A DNA stretch of 21,323 nt from Candidatus Poseidoniaceae archaeon (lineage in GTDB: Archaea > Thermoplasmatota > Poseidoniia > Poseidoniales > Poseidoniaceae): assembly GCA_030741455.1 (NCBI GenBank), contig JASLVI010000012.1, forward strand, positions 1 to 21,323, given 5' to 3'. Positions 5,657 through 12,954 of this stretch are shown here, piece by piece. Positions within the stretch are counted from its first letter, which is position 1; each line of letters opens with the position of its first letter. Both the position numbers and the translations under genes were made by a program. The notes below the pieces were generated by a model that did not search any database, had not been told where the DNA came from, and worked only from the letters and a program-made list of their open reading frames with translations.

Positions 5657-8215
5657 TCACACAAGATCTCGTAGCATCAAGTCATTGTAATTGATGCCAC
5701 TTGGCAAACCTAGATCAACAGGCATACCAGCAATCGTCGCAATCACTCCATAGAGGTGTAAATAGAGTCCATGCGGAGGTTGTTGTTCTCCATTGTACGG
5801 AATCTTCTTCCATAGATTCGATTTCATCCAGTATTTGGATACGGATTGCTCCTTTGAGTGAACAATCCAGGCATTGGCTCGACCTGCGTGTTTCCGTGCC
5901 TGAGTAGAACCCAATCGTGGTGAGACGTGAACCGTATGGAGGATTGGCCATTCCCGCATCCAGTCGCCTGCTGAATCGATCAACATTGTAATCTTTGTTG
6001 GTTCGGTTGCCATCGCATCGAGAAGCCCCAATTCATTGAGAATACGAACCAATGAACGAACATGTGGATGACGAGGTTCTTTTCTTCGCAATTCACGAGC
6101 GATTCGAACTGCAGTATTCGGTCGATTTGCATCAAGATGCAGCAATGCTGCAACGACTTGACCCTGTGACCATGTTGTTGTCGGTAGTTCAGAATGCTCT
6201 TCGTGTTTCTTCATGAAAGATTCAAGCATCGATAGAGCTTCTTCACTACGTCCACTCAAACGCATACGTGCACAATCACCCAGCAACATAAGGCGGTCTG
6301 CAGGCTTGTTTCGATATTTGGTATTCGCTCGAGGCTCTCCTTCAGAGGTTCGCTTGAGCAAATCGATGTTTCGACGCATCAATGGATCGATACTGAGAAC
6401 AGGTTGCGATGCACTTGGAATACTCCGTTTCGAATCGATAACTGCTGCAAACCATTGCAACCGTGCTGCCTCAATATCACTCTTGTTCAACAATGCAAGA
6501 CGAGGTGCAGCCTCTGGTAAATCTCGCTGACAGAGGCTAGCGGCAGCAAGAATCAATCGTGCAACCTGAGCATCTCGGCCGGTTTGTAATGCAAGCAACG
6601 ATACAGCATTTTCTTCAGCTTCTTCCCAACGATTCAAACCTGCAAACAACTGCATTTTGGCACCAGTTTGTCGAAGTAAATCCAAACCTTGCGTCGATGA
6701 TTCAGTTGGATTCAAAATTTCATCATAATGTTCGATAGCTCGCGTCCATTTGTCCTGAGCGATGAGTTCTGTGAATGGACGTTGTTTGAGATAGATCATA
6801 TCTTCCATTTGTGTCAACATTTGACGTTGTTCACTGATGCTTGCATCAAAGGTAATGTCATCGAGTTTTGAACCGACTTGAAGCGAGGTCAACCAAACGA
6901 AAAGGAAACAAATCTGGCCACCAGAAGCTAGCATCCAGGTCAATTCTTCCATTGCATCTTTTTCGACATAGACACACAACGTATTCTCCCAATTACCACA
7001 GGCTCCTCCTTGTGGAAGGAAACTCGAATCCCAGAAGGTGATCATTGCCAGAGCAAGAAGAAGCATTGATTGGCCAGCAAATCCTGTAAAACAGAAATTG
7101 AGAACTTTTGCTTGCTGAGAACGCTCAGCTCGAAGCAATCGACTATCTGCTAAACGAATTCCACCTCGTCCAGACACATCTTGAACATCGAGGAAGAGAA
7201 TTCTTGCAACTTCGTAAACGAAGAGGAAACCAACCAAAGCGACGTTGAGTAACAAAAACAACAGAATCGATGTAACCAGTGGAACGCGCAAACCAGGATC
7301 AGGTATGTTGGAAAACAATTCGATGAGGAAGAAGCCGAGTACGCCTCCTTCTTCCATGATAGTTGCTTGTGGCCGATACTCAGGAAGGTCGAGCACACGC
7401 TCTGAGTGTGTGAAAAGATCGGGTGCTACAACGATAGCAATCAATGACAGGAAAGCGTTGATTGCAACAACAGGCATGGCTAAGGTGTTCAAGTGAACAA
7501 TCCGAGCAATCACTTGTTGTCGAGCATTGGGCGCATGATTGTGAAACGGTGATGGCTTCCCACGGGCGATTTGCGCAGATGATTGTCGTAGTGCTTGCCA
7601 AGAGGTGCCCATCACACGCCCGTAAGCTACAATCGATGGTGAGAATGCGAGAAGAAGTGAGCCACTCAAGCGATGGGTAAAGGGTACGTCCCATGAACCT
7701 AAGAAGGAATAAAACACGCCGACACCGATGAACCAAAAGATGGTAAGTGCAATGTATCCAGTGTTTCGAGCACGGCTCGATTCTTGCAATTTGGCTTTCC
7801 CATGACCAATCGGTTTGATGATTTGTGCCCCAAGCGATGAGCCGGATGAAATAATGGCTGGAAGGATGATGAGAATCAATGCAAGCGCAATGTTTGGAGC
7901 ATGAAATCCATCACTTCCGCCTTGTGCATAAATGATGTATTCAAAGAACAACAACAGGGCTCCTGTAAGAGCGAACAAGTAGGTTGCAACCCCAAATCTC
8001 ATACCTTTGCTTCGAAGCAGATCACGTGCTTCAGTAAAGGATTCAGTAACAGTGTGAACCTCATATCGTTTGGGTCCCGTTTCGAAGGCAACTTGCAATC
8101 CACGTAACTGACGAGGAACAACGGTTCGCCAAAATAAGAGGGCGATAATGCCCGCCAGAATCAATGGCAAAATGGCGATGGAGGCAAAACCCTCGACAAT
8201 CACCGGCCCACTCAT
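5657..8215 (-). CDS. Unrecognised polytopic membrane protein with C-terminal helical (TPR-like) domain
   Basis: This 852-residue protein is not recognised. About ten hydrophobic segments occupy the first 450 residues (near 9-29, 73-96, 107-132, 152-172, 182-203, 238-264, 290-304, 311-343, 371-395, 425-447). A predicted outside loop near 398-418 contains two cysteines (Cys406, Cys414) that could form a disulfide. From about 480 the sequence is soluble and helical, with TPR-like pairs (KWTRAIEHYDEIL, RWEEAEENAVSLLALQTGRD, RSEEALSMLESFMKKHEEH). The last 110 residues look like a distinct mixed domain ending in YNDLMLRDLV. A TATA-like element centred about 26 bases upstream of the ATG suggests a leaderless transcript starting at 8215, separate from thrS. 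It abuts the preceding convergent gene with no spacer. Function unknown. Confidence 0.85.
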   Translation of the reverse strand: MSGPVIVEGFASIAILPLILAGIIALLFWRTVVPRQLRGLQVAFETGPKRYEVHTVTESFTEARDLLRSKGMRFGVATYLFALTGALLLFFEYIIYAQGGSDGFHAPNIALALILIILPAIISSGSSLGAQIIKPIGHGKAKLQESSRARNTGYIALTIFWFIGVGVFYSFLGSWDVPFTHRLSGSLLLAFSPSIVAYGRVMGTSWQALRQSSAQIARGKPSPFHNHAPNARQQVIARIVHLNTLAMPVVAINAFLSLIAIVVAPDLFTHSERVLDLPEYRPQATIMEEGGVLGFFLIELFSNIPDPGLRVPLVTSILLFLLLNVALVGFLFVYEVARILFLDVQDVSGRGGIRLADSRLLRAERSQQAKVLNFCFTGFAGQSMLLLALAMITFWDSSFLPQGGACGNWENTLCVYVEKDAMEELTWMLASGGQICFLFVWLTSLQVGSKLDDITFDASISEQRQMLTQMEDMIYLKQRPFTELIAQDKWTRAIEHYDEILNPTESSTQGLDLLRQTGAKMQLFAGLNRWEEAEENAVSLLALQTGRDAQVARLILAAASLCQRDLPEAAPRLALLNKSDIEAARLQWFAAVIDSKRSIPSASQPVLSIDPLMRRNIDLLKRTSEGEPRANTKYRNKPADRLMLLGDCARMRLSGRSEEALSMLESFMKKHEEHSELPTTTWSQGQVVAALLHLDANRPNTAVRIARELRRKEPRHPHVRSLVRILNELGLLDAMATEPTKITMLIDSAGDWMREWPILHTVHVSPRLGSTQARKHAGRANAWIVHSKEQSVSKYWMKSNLWKKIPYNGEQQPPHGLYLHLYGVIATIAGMPVDLGLPSGINYNDLMLRDLV

Positions 8216-8235
8216 GCTTTTCCCAAACCATGTTT

Positions 8236-8245
8236 GCTTTTATGG
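8236..8245 (-). promoter_or_regulatory. Putative TATA box for the 852-residue membrane protein
   Basis: The minus strand reads CCATAAAAGC, centred 25-26 bases upstream of the ATG at 8215. This is the distance expected between an archaeal TATA box and the transcription start, so the mRNA would begin at the start codon. The gene has no ribosome binding site, which agrees with leaderless initiation. Confidence 0.5.
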
Positions 8246-8270
8246 AATGCGAACCGAAGTGGTTAGGAAA

Positions 8271-10298
8271 TCAGTTTTCACTAGGTTCAGGAACCAAGCC
8301 AGGCTCAGCAGTTTTGTTCTCAATTTCATCCTTGAGACTCGTAATGAATTCTTCGACAGGTAGGTCAGAAATCTGAGCACCAGTTCGAGAACGTAGAGAG
8401 ACACAATTGTTGTTCATTTCGCCATCACCAAGAATCATCATGTAGGCTGGACGCATCTTACGATGCGTACGAATCTTCTTCCCAATCGTATCGTCGCCGT
8501 CATCGACCTTGACGCGAACGCCATGGTCCTTCAATTGTTGAGCAACGTCAGCAGCATATTGCTTATGCTTCTCAGAAATCGTTAGAATGTGGACTTGTGT
8601 TGGCGATAACCAAGTTGGAAACTTACCAGCAAAATGCTCGATAAGAACGCCACAGAATCGTTCCATTGAACCAAATGGGGCTCGATGGATCATGACCGGA
8701 CGATGGTTTTCTCCGTCGCTTCCCTTGTACCACAAATCAAATCGTTCTGGCAGATTGTAATCCACTTGGACGGTTCCAAGTTGCCACTCTCGGCCAATGA
8801 CGTCCTTGACGACGAAATCGATTTTTGGGCCATAGAAAGCGGCTTCGCCTTCTTCTTCAGACCAATTGACGCCAAGTTTAGCAGCAGCTGAACGACATGC
8901 TTCTTCAGCTCGATCCCAGCGTTCAGCCTCTCCGACGTATTTGTCGCTGTTCGGATCCCGCAATCCTACACGAACGCGATAATCATGCATTCCAAGTACA
9001 TCAAAGATGGTCTGAACCAATTCAATACAACCCATGACTTCGTCAGCAATTTGATCTTCAGTAACGAAGAGATGGGCATCATCTTGCGTGAAACCACGTA
9101 CGCGAGTCATACCAGAAATTTCACCAGACTGCTCCCATCGATAGACGGTTCCAAATTCAGCAAGACGCAATGGAAGGTCCCGATAGGAACGTGCTTGCGA
9201 AGCATAGATCTTGACGTGATGTGGACAATTCATTGGTTTCAGCATGTAGCCATCGATGTCACCCGTACTCATCATATTGGACAGTTCGGAGCATGAACAG
9301 CCTTCATCAGCAAGCTTCTTCATCAAATCTCGCTCGACCAATGGCGGATACTGACTGTCCTGATAATAGGGGAAATGGCCAGAGGTTCGATACAAATCCA
9401 GTTTTCCAATATGTGGCGTAAAGACTTGATCGTAGCCTTGTCGGCGAAGATGATGCGAAATGAAATCCTGCAATTGTTGGCGAACAATCGCTCCACGAGG
9501 CGTCCAAAGAATGAGGCCTTGACCGACTTCTTCATCCACATGAAACAATTGTAAATCCTTGCCAAGTTTTCGATGGTCGCGTAATTTTGCTTGTTCCATC
9601 CGATGGAGTGTGGCCTTGAGCGCTTCCTTTGTTGGCTCAACAATACCGTAGATTCGCACCAATTGTTCTCGAGATTGATCGCCACGCCAGTAAGCTGAGG
9701 AGACCGAAGTAAGTCGGCTAAACATCAATTTCGCCGTACTTGGAACGTGAGGTCCAAGGCAAAGGTCGTACCATTCACCTTGCTTGTAGATCGTTGAACC
9801 ATCACCATCTTCCAATTTATCATCGATGATTTCAATCTTGTAAGGATTGGATGTGAAGTGTTCACGGAGTTCTTGATCGTCCAATTCAACACGTTCAACC
9901 TTGAGGTTGCGTCGTGCGATTTCATGCATTTTCTTCTCAATGGGTTTGAGATCACCTTCGCCAATTGGTTCCATCGCAAAATCGTAGTAGAATCCACGAT
10001 CGATAGCAGGGCCGATGGTTGGTTTCGCATCAGGATAGAGTTCCATGACCGCTTGTGCCAACAAGTGTGCAGCACTGTGACGAAGAATGTGAATGCCTTC
10101 ATCACTCTCTGCAAGGATGCCTTCGATATAGCAATCATCCGTTAAGCTCGTTGAGAGATCGCGTTCAACATCATTGATGCGTGCAGCAAGGCAGCCATGC
10201 TTCTTTCCAAGTGCATCGGTGACAACCTCGCCAGCGGTTACGCCAGCAGCGTATTCGTTTACTGTTCCATCAGGAAGGGTAACGTTGACCATCGACAT
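8271..10298 (-). CDS. thrS: Threonyl-tRNA synthetase with bacterial-type editing domain
   Basis: This enzyme charges tRNA-Thr with threonine. An N-terminal TGS domain (about 3-62) is followed by the bacterial/eukaryotic-type editing domain with His74 and His78 (RHSAAH) and Cys180/His184 (DLCLGPH), which hydrolyses Ser-tRNA-Thr. The class II core carries motif 1 near 290-310, motif 2 around 381-411 (FGTVYRWEQSGEISG, then RVRGFTQDDAH) and motif 3 (MIHRAPFGSMERF), with zinc ligands Cys358, His409 and the motif 3 His. A C-terminal anticodon-binding domain follows (VHILTISEKHKQYA). The 675-residue length is slightly long because of an insertion near 314-350 that holds Cys334 and Cys336. Many archaea instead carry an unrelated editing domain, so bacterial ancestry is likely. 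ATG 10298 or the ATG two codons later could be the start; GAGGCG lies upstream. Confidence 0.96.
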   Translation of the reverse strand: MSMVNVTLPDGTVNEYAAGVTAGEVVTDALGKKHGCLAARINDVERDLSTSLTDDCYIEGILAESDEGIHILRHSAAHLLAQAVMELYPDAKPTIGPAIDRGFYYDFAMEPIGEGDLKPIEKKMHEIARRNLKVERVELDDQELREHFTSNPYKIEIIDDKLEDGDGSTIYKQGEWYDLCLGPHVPSTAKLMFSRLTSVSSAYWRGDQSREQLVRIYGIVEPTKEALKATLHRMEQAKLRDHRKLGKDLQLFHVDEEVGQGLILWTPRGAIVRQQLQDFISHHLRRQGYDQVFTPHIGKLDLYRTSGHFPYYQDSQYPPLVERDLMKKLADEGCSCSELSNMMSTGDIDGYMLKPMNCPHHVKIYASQARSYRDLPLRLAEFGTVYRWEQSGEISGMTRVRGFTQDDAHLFVTEDQIADEVMGCIELVQTIFDVLGMHDYRVRVGLRDPNSDKYVGEAERWDRAEEACRSAAAKLGVNWSEEEGEAAFYGPKIDFVVKDVIGREWQLGTVQVDYNLPERFDLWYKGSDGENHRPVMIHRAPFGSMERFCGVLIEHFAGKFPTWLSPTQVHILTISEKHKQYAADVAQQLKDHGVRVKVDDGDDTIGKKIRTHRKMRPAYMMILGDGEMNNNCVSLRSRTGAQISDLPVEEFITSLKDEIENKTAEPGLVPEPSEN

Positions 10299-10355
10299 GG
10301 GGTTCGCCTCTTGACTACGCCTCGACGGTCCTCTTCATCAAATCGACGCTTGAAA
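10299..10355 (-). other. Short spacer between the 98-residue gene and thrS
   Basis: The 57 bases hold no clear TATA box at the expected distance from the thrS start; only a weak ribosome binding site (GAGGCG) is seen. This suggests that thrS is read from a promoter upstream of the 98-residue gene, making a two-gene unit. This is inference. Confidence 0.35.
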
Positions 10356-10652
10356 TCACCAATCAACGATGATGTCGTCGTCCATACTCTGAGACGGTTT
10401 GTCGAGAATCACCTGTTCCTTTTTCTCAATTTTCGGTTTTTCTTTTTGAGAATCTACGACAAATGACTCAGGCGTTTTCACTTCACCGAGTTTGAACCCA
10501 AATTGAGGCTTAGCAACTTCTTCTTTTGGAGCTTCAGTGGGAATTGTTTGTTCGATTGATTCCTGTTCAATCTCACCTTTCCCCATTTCTTTCATGCTCT
10601 CTTTCATGATGTCATCGAGAATAATTTCGTCAGCAACGGACTTTTTCACCAT
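10356..10652 (-). CDS. Small, highly charged, probably disordered protein
   Basis: This 98-residue protein is dominated by Glu, Lys, Asp and Pro, has no membrane segment and no cysteine, and looks intrinsically disordered. An N-terminal helix is likely (SVADEIILDDIMKESMKEMG). The middle is a PEST-like stretch (IPTEAPKEEVAKPQFGFKLG), and the tail is acidic (SMDDDIIVDW). I do not recognise a family. It lies 57 bases upstream of thrS on the same strand and only 17 bases from the annotated start of the divergent PAP2 gene. The ordered reading frame, consistent codon choice and tight linkage support a real gene. It could be a partner or regulator of a neighbouring product, but nothing in the sequence shows which. 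Confidence 0.65.
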   Translation of the reverse strand: MVKKSVADEIILDDIMKESMKEMGKGEIEQESIEQTIPTEAPKEEVAKPQFGFKLGEVKTPESFVVDSQKEKPKIEKKEQVILDKPSQSMDDDIIVDW

Positions 10653-10669
10653 AGTTTTCCATACCTGTC

Positions 10670-11803
10670 ATGAACTTGAATTCATCGGTAAAGAGGGTGA
10701 TGCTTCGTGGATTTGACCATGAAGCATATAGCCATCTTGCGCAAGCATCAATCAGAATGGAAGAAGGTAAGTCCGTCCGTTTTTCTGGCTCCTCTCAGTC
10801 GTTGGAAGAGGAATTACCCCCAGTCTCCTACAACGGAGTCTTCTTTCTCATCGGAATGATGGTCATTTTATTCATTGGTGCGATGACACAAGGGGATTTC
10901 AGCCGAACGTTACGATTGATGGGTTGGCGAGATCCTGTTACCAAAGCGTACACCATTATGCTAACAACGCCTATCTTCTTTGAGATGCTATTTCATCCAT
11001 TGGATCGTTTGGTGAAGGATCATCCACGAGTACGCGCACTACTTCACAACCTCCATCGACATGCACCCTATCTGATCATCACTGGACTGGTGATGTTGTT
11101 AATGCGGATTGAGAACGTCTTCGATGTTCCATTCAACGAATGGTTAGGTTATGATTTGACACCAATCGTCTATTCGATTGAAGGCAACATCGTCCCAGAC
11201 ATCCAGGAAGCACTACGAACAGGATGGATGGACACAGCCATGGTCACCGTCTACGTTGGTTTGTATGCGCTCCTGCACGTGGGTTGTATCTTCGGATTTT
11301 CCTTGAGTGGAAATACAGAGATGGTGAAGAAGTTCACATTCACCTGGTGCGGTGTTTATCTAGCAGCCTTACCGTTCTATCTTTTTGTTCCAGTCAACGA
11401 GGTATGGGTGACGAGTAGCCTGCACTGTGATTTGTATGGTTGGAACGAAGCGAGCGGTATTTTGTATACGAATTGCGATGATACCTCTGGATACATCCAT
11501 GCGATCGCTTCCATCAACAACTGTTTCCCGTCCCTTCACAATGCATTTGCATGGGCGCTTCCGTTTCTCTTTTGGAAGACTGGCCACAAGCGAGCGGGTA
11601 ACCTCACGGCAATTTTTGCAAGTTTGGTGACACTCAGCACCGTGTATCTCGCCATCCATTGGTTGACTGATATTGCAGCGGGTATCCTTCTTGCCTGGAT
11701 TATTACCCATTACGCAGTACGAATCAATTACACGATTCAACCGTCGTTGAAAATCACCGATGTTGAATGGATAGACAAGGAAGCAACCATTGAAAGTGAA
11801 TAG
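10670..11803 (+). CDS. PAP2-superfamily membrane phosphatase/phosphotransferase, Aur1-like
   Basis: This integral membrane protein carries the two C-terminal PAP2 motifs in the form seen in inositol-phosphorylceramide synthase (Aur1) relatives: NCFPSLHNAF (Cys285 to Phe293, with catalytic-type His290) and LAIHWLTDIAAG (His330 and Asp334). The classical first motif KxxxxxxRP is not evident; LFVPVNEVW near 238-246 sits in its place. About seven hydrophobic segments are visible (56-72, 95-108, 133-146, 188-211, 223-241, 292-302, 312-328/336-347). The family hydrolyses or transfers phosphorylated head groups from lipids, so a phospholipid head-group or polyprenyl-phosphate reaction is likely; the substrate is unknown. 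ATG 10670 is the longest start; ATG 10700 (after GAGGG) and ATG 10757 (29 bases after a TATA-like GCATATAG) are serious alternatives. The COG3199-type kinase follows after 14 bases. Confidence 0.85.
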   Translation: MNLNSSVKRVMLRGFDHEAYSHLAQASIRMEEGKSVRFSGSSQSLEEELPPVSYNGVFFLIGMMVILFIGAMTQGDFSRTLRLMGWRDPVTKAYTIMLTTPIFFEMLFHPLDRLVKDHPRVRALLHNLHRHAPYLIITGLVMLLMRIENVFDVPFNEWLGYDLTPIVYSIEGNIVPDIQEALRTGWMDTAMVTVYVGLYALLHVGCIFGFSLSGNTEMVKKFTFTWCGVYLAALPFYLFVPVNEVWVTSSLHCDLYGWNEASGILYTNCDDTSGYIHAIASINNCFPSLHNAFAWALPFLFWKTGHKRAGNLTAIFASLVTLSTVYLAIHWLTDIAAGILLAWIITHYAVRINYTIQPSLKITDVEWIDKEATIESE

Positions 11804-11817
11804 GCTTTAGCCGTTCC

Positions 11818-12954
11818 ATGCGCATCGGTATCGTCGTCAATCCAGATGCTGGTCTCGGAGGCCGTCTTGGCTTCAAAGGAAGCGACGGTCGAGCGAAAGA
11901 AGCACGTGAAGCAGGTGCAGTCGATCGTTCAGGTCCAAGAATGCAACAATGCATTTCCAAGTTCTCAGAACTTCAACAATCAAGTTTGAATCGCGTGGGT
12001 GTAAACCCAACTTTCGTAGCCTGGACAGGTCGAATGGGCGGCGATTGGTTGGATGGTGTCGAGTTCGAAGAACGACAACCATCGCCTTCAGAATCGACTG
12101 CGGACGATACGGCTGCACTCGTTTTGGATTTGGTTTCTGCCAACGTCGATGCGATTCTCTATGCCGGAGGAGATGGTACAACACGCGACATCGTCAATGC
12201 GCTTGATGGGAATGAAACACCACTCATCGGCGTACCTGCTGGTGTAAAAATGCACTCAGGATGTTTTGCAACCACGCCAAATGCAGCCGCTGAAGTCCTC
12301 CTTGCCTTTCTCCAAGGCGATTTAATGGTCGCCATTACCGAAGTGATGGATTTGGATGAGGAGATCTATCAGCGCGGTGAATGGAAGGTGCGTATGTATG
12401 GTGAAGCATGGACACCATCAAGCCCTCGATTCATGCAAGGAGCAAAGGAACAGGTAGAACGTGCGAGTGAAGCCGAAACCATTGAAGGACTTGCAAACCA
12501 TATCAGGAACCTCATCGAAGATGACTCTGAATTGATGGTCATCTGGGGAAGTGGTGGAACGCTGCGAAGAATGGGCGAACATCTTGATGTTGAATTGACC
12601 CTACTCGGGATTGACATCCAACACAAAGGAACAATCTATGCTGATTTGAATGAGGCTGCTTTACTTGAACATCTTGTGAATTATGAGGGGCCACGTATTC
12701 TTCTTCTCTCACCGATGGGTGGACAAGGCTTCCTCATCGGCCGAGGCAATCTTCAACTATCACCTGATGTCTTGCGTGCTATCGGTTTAGATTCAATCCT
12801 CGGTGTTGCAACACCATCCAAATTACTAGGACTATCGAGTGTTCGAATCGATACGGGGGATGTTTCACTCGATGAGGAATTCCAACAACGACGATTCGTG
12901 AAATTACTTCAGGGATATCGAACAACTCGCGTCATTCGAGTGCTTGATGCTTAA
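11818..12954 (+). CDS. ATP-NAD kinase family protein (COG3199 type)
   Basis: The NAD/diacylglycerol kinase superfamily motif GGDGTTRD is at 117-124, followed by GVPAGVKMHSGCFA (138-151). The N-terminus NPDAGLGGRLGFKGSDG (8-24) is the hallmark of the predicted ATP- or polyphosphate-dependent NAD kinases of COG3199, which differ from canonical NadK. The rest holds a beta-rich second domain ending in the conserved IGRGNLQLSPDVL segment. The product should be cytosolic and 378 residues long, normal for this group. Likely activity is phosphorylation of NAD to NADP, but members of this group have also been linked to other small-molecule phosphorylations. It lies 14 bases after the PAP2 gene, in an apparent operon. 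Its TAA stop shares the palindrome TTAA with the stop of the convergent pyrG. Confidence 0.85.
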   Translation: MRIGIVVNPDAGLGGRLGFKGSDGRAKEAREAGAVDRSGPRMQQCISKFSELQQSSLNRVGVNPTFVAWTGRMGGDWLDGVEFEERQPSPSESTADDTAALVLDLVSANVDAILYAGGDGTTRDIVNALDGNETPLIGVPAGVKMHSGCFATTPNAAAEVLLAFLQGDLMVAITEVMDLDEEIYQRGEWKVRMYGEAWTPSSPRFMQGAKEQVERASEAETIEGLANHIRNLIEDDSELMVIWGSGGTLRRMGEHLDVELTLLGIDIQHKGTIYADLNEAALLEHLVNYEGPRILLLSPMGGQGFLIGRGNLQLSPDVLRAIGLDSILGVATPSKLLGLSSVRIDTGDVSLDEEFQQRRFVKLLQGYRTTRVIRVLDA

